From assembly GCA_036250195.1 (NCBI GenBank), contig JAVHZZ010000008.1, positions 399,501-463,500 on the forward strand: a stretch of DNA of 64,000 nt, written 5' to 3'. The stretch is from Mixophyes australis (taxonomy: Eukaryota; Chordata; Amphibia; Anura; Limnodynastidae). Below, in pieces: positions 35,050 through 46,777 of the stretch. A program made the translations under genes and the position numbers. Positions within the stretch are counted from its first letter, which is position 1. Each line of letters opens with the position of its first letter. The notes under the pieces were generated by a model, which saw only the letters and a list, made by a program, of their open reading frames with translations, was not told the origin of the DNA and did not search any database.

Positions 35050-38000
35050 CTCCACTAAATAGTTCAGATGTCATTATCACATTAGAACACAGGATATTAT
35101 TAGTGTGACATTAGTGTCATTATCACATTAGTATAGAGTATTATTAGTGTAACATTAATGTCATTATCACATTAGTACAGAGTATTATTAGTGGAACATT
35201 AGTGTCATTATCACATTAGTATAGAGTATTATTAGTGTAACATTAATGTCATTATCACATTAGTACAGAGTATTATTAGTGGAACATTAGTGTCATTATC
35301 ACATTAGTATAGAGTATTATTAGTGTAACATTAATGTCATTATCACATTAGTATAGAGTATTATTAGTGGAACATTAGTGTCATTATCACACTAGCGCAC
35401 AGGATATTATTAGTGGAACATTAGTGTCATTATCACATTAGAACACAGGATATTATTAGTGGAACATTAGTGTCATTATCACATTAGAGTAAAGAATATT
35501 ATTAGTGGAACATTAGTGTCATTATCACATTAGAGTAAAGGATATTATTAGTGGAACATTAGTGTCATTATCACATTACAGTAAAGGATATTATTAGTGG
35601 AACATTAGTGTCATTATCACATTAGAACACAGGATATTATTAGTGGTACATTAGTGTCATTATCACATTAGAGTAAAGGATATTATTAGTGGAACATTAG
35701 TGTCATTATCACATTAGAGTAAAGGATATTATTAGTGTGACATTAGTGTCATTATCACATTAGAACACAGGATATTATTAGTGGAACATTAGTGTCATTA
35801 TCACATTAGAACACAGCATATTATTAGTGGTACATTAGTGTCATTATCACATTAGAGTAAAGAATATTATTAGTGGAACATTAGTGTCATTATCACATTA
35901 GTACAGAGTATTATTAGTGGAACATTAGTGTCATTATCACATAGGATATTATTAGTGTGACATTAGTGTCATTATCACATTAGAACACAGGATATTATTA
36001 GTGGAACATTAGTGTCATTATCACATTAGAACACAGGATATTATTAGTGGAACATTAGTGTCATTATCACATTAGTGCACAGGATATTATTAGTGGAACA
36101 TTAGTGTCATTATCACATTAGTATAGAGTATTATTAGTGTAACATTAATGTCATTATCACATTAGTACAGAGTATTATTAGTGGAACATTAGTGTCATTA
36201 TCACATAGGATATTATTAGTGTGACATTAGTGTCATTATCACATTAGAACACAGGATATTATTAGTGTGACATTAGTGTCATTATCACATTAGAACACAG
36301 GATATTATTAGTGTGACATTAGTGTCATTATCACATTAGAACACAGGATATTATTAGTGGAACATTAGTGTCATTATCACATTAGAACACAGGATATTAT
36401 TAGTGGTACATTAGTGTCATTATCACATTAGAACACAGAATATTATTAGTGGAACATTAGTGTCATTATCACATTAGTGCACAGGATATTATTAGTGGAA
36501 CATTAGTGTCATTATCACATTAGTATAGAGTATTATTAGTGTAACATTAATGTCATTATCACATTAGTACAGAGTATTATTAGTGGAACATTAGTGTCAT
36601 TATCACATAGGATATTATTAGTGTGACATTAGTGTCATTATCACATTAGAACACAGGATATTATTAGTGGAACATTAGTGTCATTATCACATTAGAACAC
36701 AGGATATTATTAGTGGAACATTAGTGTCATTATCACATTAGTGCACAGGATATTATTAGTGGAACATTAGTGTCATTATCACATTAGTATAGAGTATTAT
36801 TAGTGTAACATTAATGTCATTATCACATTAGTACAGAGTATTATTAGTGGAACATTAGTGTCATTATCACATAGGATATTATTAGTGTGACATTAGTGTC
36901 ATTATCACATTAGAACACAGGATATTATTAGTGTGACATTAGTGTCATTATCACATTAGAACACAGGATATTATTAGTGTGACATTAGTGTCATTATCAC
37001 ATTAGAACACAGGATATTATTAGTGGAACATTAGTGTCATTATCACATTAGAACACAGGATATTATTAGTGGTACATTAGTGTCATTATCACATTAGAAC
37101 ACAGGATATTATTAGTGGAACATTAGTGTCATTATCACATTAGTGCACAGGATATTATTAGTGGAACATTAGTGTCATTATCACATTAGTATAGAGTATT
37201 ATTAGTGTAACATTAATGTCATTATCACATTAGTACAGAGTATTATTAGTGGAACATTAGTGTCATTATCACATAGGATATTATTAGTGTGACATTAGTG
37301 TCATTATCACATTAGAACACAGGATATTATTAGTGGAACATTAGTGTCATTATCACATTAGAACACAGGATATTATTAGTGGAACATTAGTGTCATTATC
37401 ACATTAGTGCACAGGATATTATTAGTGGAACATTAGTGTCATTATCACATTAGTATAGAGTATTATTAGTGTAACATTAATGTCATTATCACATTAGTAC
37501 AGAGTATTATTAGTGGAACATTAGTGTCATTATCACATAGGATATTATTAGTGTGACATTAGTGTCATTATCACATTAGAACACAGGATATTATTAGTGT
37601 GACATTAGTGTCATTATCACATTAGAACACAGGATATTATTAGTGTGACATTAGTGTCATTATCACATTAGAACACAGGATATTATTAGTGGAACATTAG
37701 TGTCATTATCACATTAGAACACAGGATATTATTAGTGGAACATTAGTGTCATTATCACATTAGCGCACAGGATATTATTAGTGGAACATTAGTGTCATTA
37801 TCACATTAGCGCACAGGATATTATTAGTGTAACATTAGTGTCATTATCACATTAGAGTAAAGGATATTATTAGTGGAACATTAGTGTCATTATCACATTA
37901 GAACACAGGATATTATTAGTGAAACATTAGTGTCATTATCACATTAGTGCACAGGATATTATTAGTGGAACATTAGTGTCATTATCACATTAGTATAGAG

Positions 38001-38455
38001 TATTATTAGTGTAACATTAATGTCATTATCAAAGTAGTACAGAGTATTATTAGTGGAACATTAGTGTCATTATCACATAGGATATTATTAGTGTGACATT
38101 AGTGTCATTATCACATTAGAGTAAAGGATATTATTAGTGGAATATTAGTGTCATTATCACATAGGATATTATTAGTGGAACATTAGTGTCATTATCACAT
38201 TAGAGTAAAGGATATTATTAGTGGAACATTAGTGTCATTATCACATTAGCGCACAGGATATTATTAGTGGAACATTAGTGTCATTATCACATTAGTACAG
38301 AGTATTATTAGTGGAACATTAGTGTCATTATCACATTAGTACAGAGTATTATTAGTGGAACATTAGTGTCATTATCACATTAGTACAGAGTATTATTAGT
38401 GGAACATTAATGTAATTATCACACTAGTACAGAGTATTATTAGTGGAACATTAGT
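35050..38455 (+). repeat. ~46-bp array with 666-bp higher-order repeat
   Basis: The basic unit is 'aacattagtgtcattatcac', 'attagaacacaggatattat', 'tagtgg', with 'gtatagagt', 'gtacagagt', 'gagtaaagg' and deletion variants ('cacataggat'). From about 36.07 to 37.8 kb the variants recur at exactly 666 bp: 'attagtgcac' at 36071, 36737 and 37403, and a second series at 36473 and 37139. About 72 basic units in all. No lasting open frame. Confidence 0.97.
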
Positions 38456-38805
38456 ACACAGATCTCCATGAGGACAGGACACGGCCTCCGTCTCTCTGTG
38501 CACTAATGTTACAGACTCTTTCATCACAGCATTGGGAATTACATACACAACAAGCAATCTGCTCCTGTGAGAAATATTTTGTGCTTTACTATGAGTGCAG
38601 CCATTTTTCCATGTTTTATGTGAGAAGTGTCAGTTTAATCTAAGAACTGCTCCCTCCAGCGCTGGCTCTGTCCAGCTATAAATGTGATGTGCATCCACTT
38701 CTCTTTGCAAAGAAATTTTGGCTTTATAACTCCTACTGTGGATCCTTATTAGTGTGTAAAGAAAACCTGTTAATAAATCTAATAACAGTAAATGCCTTGG
38801 GCACT
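38456..38805. other. Unannotated spacer
   Basis: Unique-looking sequence between the array and SINE copy 2. Nothing recognised. Confidence 0.4.
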
Positions 38806-39128
38806 AATCATCTTTTCTTTATTTATATAGCGCCACTAATTCCGCAGCGCTGTACAGAGAACTCACATCAGTCCCTGCCCCAGTGGAGCTTACAGTCTAA
38901 ATTCCCTGACACACACACAGACACAGTCATACAGAGAGATACACAGACTAGGGTCAATTTCACAACAACCAATTAACCTACCAGTATGTTTTTGGAGTGT
39001 GGGAGGAAACCCACGCAAACACGGGGAGAACATACAAACTCCTCACAGATAAGCTCATGGTCGGGAATCGAACTCATGACCCCAGTGCTGTGAGGCAGAA
39101 GTGTTAACCACTAAGCCACCGTGCTGCC
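38806..39128 (-). mobile_element. tRNA-derived SINE, V-SINE-like (copy 2, best preserved)
   Basis: On the minus strand, the A box TGGCTTAGTGG (about 39107-39117) and B box GAGTTCGATTCCC (39063-39075) match RNA polymerase III internal promoter consensus. A 'gcgtgggtttcctcccacac' central block follows, with the tail 'agcgctgcggaattagtggc' and 'gctatataaataaa'. The pol III promoter boxes look intact. Flanking duplications were not resolved. Confidence 0.92.
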
Positions 39129-41214
39129 CTATATCAAATTATCTGTTGACTTGAGCTGGAACCCCTGTGTCACTGAGCTCATGTGGTCATTTAGAGCCAA
39201 TGTGCTGGAAGCTGGCAGTGTGATGATGTCACAGGCTATGTCTCAGGAGCACACTGAAGCTGCTCCTCCCAGAATATGGGCTATTTTCCCACTCACTAAT
39301 ACTTATTAATATTCATAGCTGGAGAAATGTAAATCAGTGACTAGAGAATGTATAGCCGTCAGTGAGGTGAAGCAGACCTGGACATAGCAGCCACAGATGT
39401 ATTATAAGAATCATCTACCTGTTGTCAGAGTTCCATGAGACATACAAAGTGCTCGAGACTTGTATCTTACAGTCAGGAATACTTTATCTCCATTATCCTG
39501 TCTGAAGGGAATAGAGACCTATTATTATAATATCCGATATGGAGTACGAAGAATATAATACTTTGTAATAGAATATGGTATAACGCTGCCCCTTTATACT
39601 ATAACCTATGCTGAAACCTTCATGTAACTTTCTCTCGTAGTGATATAATGCAGAACGCTAGCAGCAGGGGCCCCCGTCACATTGCGCTTTCCAGTAATTA
39701 TCCACGTGTTATATGAGGTAGCGTGAGGGCGAGTGGCGTCACCAATGTATGAGCATCACTGCGTGTAACATGTAACATGCTTCAGATGATTTTACTGATC
39801 TCTGTAATTCTATCGCTCTGTAACCCGACAATATAACCAGGGTGTGAAACAGCAGCGGACCCAGTCTGTTCCTCTAAGGAACGACCACACTTTCTTAAAT
39901 GGTCTTAACATACGTTTTTCTTTTGCATTCAACTGGTTATAAATCTAATTGCTAAACTTTTTGGTTCCGCTATGTGACAACCAGATCCCCTGTGTATGGA
40001 CCAAGCAGAAACGTGATGATGGCGACAGGTATTCCCAGCGGTGAGAGTCTTTTATCCTCAGCATTAACCTGACACAAGTGCTAAGTAAGACAGCCTGCTC
40101 CATCTGCAGAGTCTATTAATGCTTAAGTTTCAGGCCAGGCCTTCAGTTCTCTGTTTTCCCTGAGCTAAATCATTTCTCATCGATCCATCGCTCTCTTAAG
40201 ACCGTATCTCTCTAACAAGCATTATTCCAGCATCCGCCTCTCAGCCAGGGCCACCAAAATCAATACATAAGAAACACACGGGTCACAGGTCAATAAGCTC
40301 TTTAAGAGATGTGTCACTTGTCCTTGACTTTAGCAGGCTCTGGCCAATACAAGGGCCCTCTGATCCATCAAGGCTCTGTCCAGCTTGTCATAAAATAAAT
40401 TTGAATCCATTGATCCAACCTCAATGAGGCTCTAAATAGAGGGGAAAGTATTTGCCCCCCAGAGAAGGACGTTTAATAGCTCATGTGCAACACATGTCAC
40501 AGCGAACGGAGAAGATCAGAAAATGCAAATAAAAGTGGGATTCCCTCCATCGGAAACGTAGGGACACATATCCTGCCGGGATTACGTAGTCTCCTACTTT
40601 CATAACATCTGAGCTTCAGTTCCAACTGCAGCTGCTCCGAGAATCTCTAAATGATATTAAGTCATGATAATGTTCATCATGGATCTGAACTGCAACATGC
40701 TGTGATTGAGAGGATCAGAGGGGCCCAACAGGGACAATTACAGGGACCCAAAAGGAAAAAGCATGGGACCAAACAATAAAAACCACAGGGGCCCCACAGG
40801 AGAATCACAGGGATATATTCATTTATTTAATTATATATTAATTCTAAAAAAAAATGTATTTGCTTGAAAAGATCAAAAATCAGTTTGGGGGAACAGTCAT
40901 AGTTGACCTCACTTTGCCTCATGGCTATACTGGCGGCTAACGGCGATTCCATTTCTTACCAAAATGGTGTCGATTAAGGTCAATCAAGAACCACATTGGA
41001 TAATTTGTGAATATAAAGAAATTAGTGGGCTCACCTAACAATAAGTACAAGGTGAAGTGCGGCCATCATGTCACGAGCAGCGGGTTCCTGTATTACGGAC
41101 ACAAACACCCATCATGGGACCCTGGGAAAAAAGATCTGTGCCCTATCTGTGACTCAATGACCTAACAATATCACTGGAAATATGTCCGCCTGGCCCACAA
41201 TAAGTCCCTTAGAA
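39129..41214. other. Unannotated; 40050-40580 candidate conserved non-coding
   Basis: No gene. About 40050-40580 has no repeat hallmarks and is dense in TF-like words: an octamer ATGCAAAT at 40523-40530, ATTAATG, ATTGATCC and CCATTGAT. That would suit an enhancer, but this is only compositional. Around 40720-40810 'ggggcccaacagggacaa' and 'ggggccccacaggagaa' look like a small decayed repeat. Confidence 0.35.
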
Positions 41215-41480
41215 CATACTTACCAACTTTTTTAAGTTGGTGTCCAGGAGACTCTCTGTAGCAGATAGTCGTGCAGGGGGCGGGGTGCCGAAATCGTGGT
41301 CATTTTGGCCCCGCCTCCACGACGTAATGATGCAAATCGCGTCATTTGACAGCGGGGGGGGCAGGGCTAAACGCCGCGATTCACCGGGAATCGCAGCGTT
41401 TGGGATCTAATTCTGCCCACTTCACTAGGAAATTACTCCTGTCCCCCCCAGCTGTGCCCCCCCCGAGAGCCGCTAGGCCC
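41215..41480. repeat. GC-rich interspersed repeat, unclassified
   Basis: It begins with the hairpin 'accaacttttttaagttggt' (about 41221-41240) and 'gtccaggagactct', then has G-rich 'ggggcggggtgccg' and paired 'aacgccgcgattcaccggga' / 'atcgcagcgttt'. I associate this composition with frog interspersed repeats, but the termini and superfamily are unknown. Confidence 0.5.
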
Positions 41481-41517
41481 TAGGCAGGTGCCTAGGTTGC
41501 CTAGCGGTAAATCCCTG

Positions 41518-41608
41518 CCGGCGTGTCAGGATGTAAGCGGTGTAACACCGGCGTGTCAGGATGTAAGTGGTGTAACACCGGTGTGTCAGGATGTAAGTGT
41601 AACGAGCT
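41518..41608 (+). repeat. 30-bp minisatellite, 3 copies
   Basis: 'ccggcgtgtcaggatgtaag' then 'cggtgtaaca' repeats three times with small changes, the last incomplete. The 71-codon frame (41488-41703) with a repeated 'CQDVSGVTP' is a product of the repeat. Confidence 0.85.
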
Positions 41609-42170
41609 GTGAGTGCTATTGTTCAAGTATTTGTCGATTTCAGGATGGACAGCTAGTTGTCCCATCTTGTTCGTTTTGCACAGTAAAAATGATCGCGTTA
41701 TAAAAGCATTCTGTGCGCTAAGCTTCATCTATTTCTTATTTCAGCAAAATCTGTTCTTTTTGCAGTGTCATCTACTTTCTCCATAAAAGGGAGCGGGTTC
41801 CAGGCATTTGTCTTCCTCTCTGGTCCATTTATCTCGGGAGCGATGTTGGATGCGGAGCGGACTGGTCTCAGAGCATTTTCTGATCATCAGAGACCCTGTT
41901 TCCAGATATTTCCGGCAGACAGATGAGAACATTGCTGCAGTTCCTCCATCATCTCAGTAGAGTTCTGCTGGGGATTATTTGCTTTAGAAAATGAACTGCA
42001 AATGACAACAGTTCCTATCCATTAATAGTTTCCATTAGATGTAATATTCCCGCTCGGAGTAAGTCTGATCCTATATAAAGCCGTCATCCCTGAAATCACA
42101 GCATTTTATACACACAAAGCTCACTGGCGATGCTGGATTAAAAATCACCTAAAATGGTGTTTGGAGTTTA
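41609..42170. other. Unannotated unique sequence
   Basis: No gene or repeat recognised. About 41880-42060 is repeat-free with ATTAATAG/ATTAGATG words. Confidence 0.4.
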
Positions 42171-42535
42171 AGGGGCATATTTAACAATAACCATTTTTTG
42201 GCACAATCACTTTCAGATCATATAACAATGATAAGTAATGTAAGATCGGGACCATTTAGTCCAGGACATCAGTCACAATAAACAACTGTCTTCTAAGTGG
42301 TCCTCTTTGTAAGTTGCCAGAGAGGAGAGCAGGTAAGATGCAGCGAGGGGTCCAAAGGATCCCTCTACCACAATGTCCTCCCCGTAGGTTTCAATGGGAA
42401 GCTGGCGCTATCGGGCACATATTCCAAAAATCTGATTACACACGGGGGGACTGATTGTACGTTCGAAATCAGTGGAAAAACAGCAGATATTTGCTGCAAG
42501 CCTTGAGTTAGAAGTAGAAGAGATACATAAATATG
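42171..42535. mobile_element. MITE family A, copy 3 (degenerate)
   Basis: The left end 'aggggcatatttaac' matches the family terminus. Interior 'gaaaaacagcagatatttgc' matches the core of the other copies. The right end is decayed ('ataaatatgca'). Confidence 0.55.
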
Positions 42536-43570
42536 CAGCAGACTTTTTCAGATATTATGAGAATATTAAATAAAACCACTAAGTAGCGGAATTCAGATAC
42601 TACCGTGTGATAATAGGCGCCATCCTCAGAATATATACATACATGTACAATACATCATGCCATAAGAGAAAGCCAAGATATGCCCCTGTATGTGGTTCTA
42701 TCAATGTGACAGGACACAGGTAGGTCTGTTATAGTACAGATCAGTCGGGCTGTGATCTCCTTGATTATAGACACTGTCACTTCACCAACATTTCTATCAG
42801 CTGTACACTTTAATGTTTATGTTTCAACTTTATTATTAGAGGAGAATTCCCCCCTATAACGTACACGTTTTGAGACCTTCTGCATCCCCGGGGTCACTAT
42901 GCTGTGTGCTGGAAGATTCTGTCCTACTACAAATACATTATTATTTACTACTAATAATAAATATTGCATTGACGCTAGAAGTGGGGAAAAAAAATCTACA
43001 TACAGCCGTTCCTGAATACTTAATTATTATTAACTCTGTGCGCAGCCATCTGGGTGTTGCAAAGGGTTAAACGGGCCATTTTCCTTGTGACCGGCTACGG
43101 ATGTCTGTATTAATGCCTTGCAGCAAGTTCACCTGCCACGAGCAGCATGATAAACTGATCCTATTTATCTGGGGGTTCTCCGAGTGCAGTGGTGGGCGAC
43201 GTGAGATAATCACAAAGTCCCAAGTGTCCCCTAACTACCAGAACTGCAAGCTACAGGAAAACCTTTCTTAGTGAAGGACAGAGGGTTTCACAAGGAGATG
43301 GGAACACGGTCTATGTGTTAGCCGGACAGAACTTGCTGGGGTAACTAGAAGCATTTTATTCTAAGTCATCTCAGTGACATTATTATTACTGACAATAAAA
43401 TCTATTGTTAAATCCGTTTTTCTGAGAGCATCCAAATGTAAAGTGTGATGAAGACAGGATATCCGTTTTTAGAATTAGAGACATTAGTACCAGACATCAG
43501 ACAATTAAACAAACAATGGGCTGTTATTACCTGATGATACAATAACTGGCCTGTTCTTTCAGTGATTACA
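42536..43570. other. Unannotated unique sequence
   Basis: No gene. TAATTATTATTAAC-type AT-rich words at about 43020. Nothing else recognised. Confidence 0.4.
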
Positions 43571-43838
43571 TAGGGGTCTATTTACTAAGCTGCGGAGAAC
43601 ACCATCACAGTTCTTCAAGGGGTTAAAGCAGGAGAAGTCAGAGATTTCTCCTTCCTTAACCTGGCTAACACTGGTCACTGCAGTCCCAATAGACTTCTAC
43701 AGGAACTGCGACGTGACCCAATTTAACAAGTGCTGGAAGCTTTTCCACCACCAGCCTTAAAAACTAATGCCATCTCAAGATGGTCTCTGCTAACCTTATT
43801 AATGGAGTCCCATCACCCCTGGATAAATGCCTCTGTCC
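43571..43838. mobile_element. Possible MITE with GGGGTCTATTTA end
   Basis: The left terminus 'taggggtctatttactaa' is shared with the 47.9-kb element's ends. The right boundary is uncertain; 'ggataaatgcctc' near 43820 may be a decayed terminus. Confidence 0.4.
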
Positions 43839-43984
43839 AGCGTCGGGGTCCCATCAAAATGCACAAATGAGGTCTAAGTTAATCTAGGGGGAGGGGTTTG
43901 CTAGGGCTCGACAATGAGCCCTGACTTCATAAATACCAACGGCAGGACAAACTGAATCTCACTGCCACCCACTAACCACCAATG
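43839..43984. other. Unannotated spacer
   Basis: Nothing recognised. Confidence 0.4.
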
Positions 43985-44061
43985 AGTAATCATCAACATC
44001 ATCAACATTTATTTATATAGCGCCAGCAAATTCCGTAGCGCTTTACAATTGGGAATAATAC
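43985..44061 (-). repeat. SINE/LINE 3' tail fragment
   Basis: Inverse of 'gcgctacggaatttgctggc' and 'gctatataaataaatg'; same subfamily as 2551-2660. Head absent. Confidence 0.7.
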
Positions 44062-44568
44062 ACCCCATAGTTCCAAAACTTTCAGCCCGATACACAGCTG
44101 GCTTCAGTCCAGGCCCAGCTAGGGAAGATCCTCTGTTCTCTCGCAGTGATGTTGGAAACAATCAATAACATTTAGTGAAATGGAAAGTCCTGGCAGAGAA
44201 TATGATGTACAGTCAGGTCCATAAATATTGGGATATCTACACAATTCTCATATATTGGGCTCTATACACCACCACAATGGATTTGAAATGAAACTAACAA
44301 GATGTGCTTTAACTGCAGACTTTCAGCTTTAATTTGTGGGTATTTACATCCAAATCAGGTGAACGGTGTAGGAATTACAACGGTTTATATATGTGCCTCC
44401 CACTTTTTAAGGGAGCAAAAGTAATGGGACAATCAACTCAAAAGCTATTTCATGGACATGTGTGGGCTACTCCCTCGTTATTTCATCATCAATTAAGCAG
44501 GTAAAAGGTCTGGAGCCGATTCTAGATGTGACATTTGCATTTGGAATCTGTTGCTGTCGACTCTCAAT

Positions 44569-45798
44569 ATGAGATCCAAAGAGCTGTCACTATCAGTGAA
44601 ACAAGCCATCATTAGGCTGAAAAATCAAAACAAAACCATCAGAGAGATAGCAAAAACATTAGGGGGTAAATGTATCAATATGCGGGTTCTTCAACACCTG
44701 CGTGTTCAGCCTCTTCCGCGATTAAATTTCAAGCGGCGCTGCATTGTAAAGGGTTAACTTCCCATTACAATGCAGCGCCGCTTGAAATTTAATCGCGGAA
44801 GAGGCTGAACACGCGGGTGTTGAAGAACCCGCATATTGATACATTTACCCCCTAGGTGTGACCAAATCAACTGTTTGGAACATTCTTAAAAAGAAAGAAC
44901 GCACCGGAGAGCTCAGCAACACCAAAAGACCCAGAAGACCACGGAAAACAACTGTGGTGGATGACAGAAGAATTTTTTCCCTGGCGAAGAAAAACCCCTT
45001 CACAAAAGTTGGCCAAATCAAGAACACTCTCCAGGAGGTAGGTGTATATGTGTCAAAGTCAACATTTAAGAGAAGACTTTACAAGAGTGAATATAGAGGG
45101 TTCACCACAAGATGTAAACCATTGGTGAGCCACACAAACAGGAAGACCAGATTAGAGTTTGGTAAACAACATCTAAAAAAGCCATTACAGTTCTGGAACA
45201 ACATCCTATGGACAGATGAGAAAAAGATCAACTTGTACCAGAGTGATGGGAAGAGAAGAGTATGGAGAAGGAAAGGAACTGCTCATGATCCAAAACATAC
45301 CACCTCATCAGTGAAGCATGGTGGTGGTAGTGTCATGGCGTGGGCATGTATGGCTGCCAATGGAACTGATTCCCTTGTATTTATTTATGATGTGACTGCT
45401 GACAAAAGCAGCAGGATGAATTCTGAAGTGTTTCGGGCAATATTATCTGCTCATATTCAGTCAAATGCTTCAGAACCCATTGGACGGCGCTTCACAGTGC
45501 AGATGGACAATGACCCGAAGCATACTGCAAAAGCAACCAAAGAGTTTTTTAAGACTAAAAAGTGGAATGTTATGGAATGGCCAAGTCAATCACCTGACCT
45601 GAATCCGATTGAGCTGCATTTCACTTGATGAAGACAAAACTGAAGGGAATATGCCCCAAGAACAAGCAGGAACTGAAGACATTTGCAGTAGAGGCCTAGC
45701 AGAGCATCACCAGGGATGAAACCCAGAGTCTGGTGATGTCTATGCGTTCCAGACTTCAGGCTGTAATTGACTGCAAAGGATTTGCAACAAAGTATTAA
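44569..45798 (+). pseudogene. Tc1-like DD34E transposase, interrupted
   Basis: It starts at ATG 44569 with 'MRSKELSLSVKQAIIRLKNQ' and the first HTH (TIREIAKTLG). The nested palindrome cuts it after 44661, and it resumes at 44855 with 'TKSTVWNILKKKERTG'. The basic 'KRPRRPRK' (GRPR/NLS-like) stretch follows. In the 256-codon downstream frame the catalytic residues are Asp120 (WTDEKK), Asp217 (MDNDPKH) and Glu252 (LNPIE), with exactly 34 residues between the last two, so the DD34E triad is intact. After 'NPIE' the frame is lost near 45620 by a one-base shift ('HFT' then stop); the C-terminal part (MKTKLKGICPKNKQELK) continues in another frame, with a further TAG near 45698. The end is TAA at 45796-45798. 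Confidence 0.93.
44662..44852. mobile_element. 191-bp palindromic MITE inside the transposase
   Basis: 88-bp arms (44662-44749 and 44765-44852) are inverted copies with one mismatch; the loop is 15 bp. The ends read GGGGGTAAATGTATC. TA is present at both edges (44660-44661 and 44853-44854), an exact 2-bp target duplication. Deleting the element plus one TA restores the reading frame across the junction (KTL then GVTKS). This proves insertion into a previously continuous ORF. Confidence 0.97.
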
Positions 45799-46063
45799 AA
45801 AGTGAAAGTTTGATGTAGGATTGTTTAGTTTGTCCTATTACTTTTGGTCCCTTAAAAAGAGTGAGGCACATATAGAAACCGTTGTAATTCCTACACTGTT
45901 CACCTGATTTGGATGTAAATTCCCTAAAATTAAAGCTGAAAGTCTGCAGTTAAAGCACATCTTGTTTGTTTTATTTCAAATCCATTGTGATGGTGTATAG
46001 AGCCCAAAATATGAGAATTGTGTCAATGTCCCAATATTTATGGACCTGAGTGTATATACTATA

Positions 46064-46068
<5 letters not shown>

Positions 46069-46120
<52 letters not shown>
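46069..46120. repeat. (TA)n(CA)n microsatellite
   Basis: A pure TA run is followed by a pure CA run immediately right of Tc1-like element 2. A second TA run is at about 46750-46777. Confidence 0.95.
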
Positions 46121-46121
<1 letters not shown>

Positions 46122-46581
46122 GTTAACCCGTGCATGATACTCATGCATTCTAGTCAAATCAAGCTACTTAAGGTGTTAAAAAGGTTCTTCTCATGCATTT
46201 GGGCCTAGCCCAGGCCTCCTCAGGGGAAGAGCGTTACTTCCCGATGCAAGCGCCCTTTTTTAACGTGGTTTTGACGACATGTCACCACCTCATCATTCTT
46301 CTCCATCACCTCATCCTTCATCTTCATCGCCACATCCTTCATCAAGTTACTTAAGGTGTTAAAAACTCCCCACTGTCACCCCTGGCAACCACCAACCACT
46401 CCCACCTGTCACTTCTCCTTCAAGAAATATATATATATTTTTTTAAAATCTTTATAAACACTTTTAACAATTAACAATTTAAATTAACAAATTAAAAACA
46501 TCTTAGTACACCAAATTTCAGCCCTTTGAGGTTTTTTTTCCACACACACTAAGAATTTAATAGGTCAGTGTATAACTCCGC

Positions 46582-46595
46582 CCAGCAGGTGGCGC
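46582..46595 (+). promoter_or_regulatory. CTCF-consensus site 1
   Basis: CCAGCAGGTGGCGC fits the vertebrate CTCF core CCASYAGRKGGCRS at every position. It is carried by the repeat. Occupancy is unknown. Confidence 0.5.
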
Positions 46596-46670
46596 TGCAG
46601 CAAATTTCAGCCCTTTGAGGTTTTTTTTCCACACACACTAAGAATTTAATAGGTCAGTGTATAACTTCGC

Positions 46671-46684
46671 CCAGCAGGTGGCGC
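46671..46684 (+). promoter_or_regulatory. CTCF-consensus site 2
   Basis: Same 14-mer as site 1, 89 bp downstream in the same orientation, produced by the tandem duplication. Confidence 0.5.
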
Positions 46685-46777
46685 TGCAGCTTGGTTTTTT
46701 TTTTTCCACACACAGACACACGCCACTAGGCTTTTATATAGTAGATAGATATATATATATATATATATATATATATG

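Larger units (their letters stand above)
44210..46052 (+). mobile_element. Tc1-like transposon 2, dead and nested
   Basis: The ends are inverted over at least 50 bp with few changes: 'cagtcaggtccataaatatt' on the left, and the inverse 'aatatttatggacctgagtg' on the right. TA flanks both sides (44208-44209, 46053-46054). Removing the nested 191-bp MITE and its duplicated TA leaves about 1.65 kb. It differs from Tc1-like element 1 in ends and protein, so these are two families. The transposase is interrupted and frameshifted. Confidence 0.96.
46512..46689 (+). repeat. 89-bp tandem duplication
   Basis: Units at 46512-46600 and 46601-46689 differ at about one base ('aactccg' vs 'aacttcg'). Each ends in 'cccagcaggtggcgctgcag'. 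Confidence 0.93.
46121..46745. mobile_element. Unclassified repeat with internal 89-bp duplication
   Basis: It begins 'gttaacccgtgcatgatact' and ends 'gccactaggcttttatatag'. It includes CATCA-rich simple sequence (46280-46345) and two copies of 'cttaaggtgttaaaaa'-like sequence (about 46167 and 46350). I associate these ends with a widespread non-autonomous repeat, but I cannot name the family and see no inverted ends or target duplication. Confidence 0.5.

Noticed and set aside
39063..39117. tRNA gene from intact A and B boxes
   Set aside because: The boxes belong to a SINE head with the V-type central block and LINE tail; no cloverleaf-supporting acceptor stem seen.
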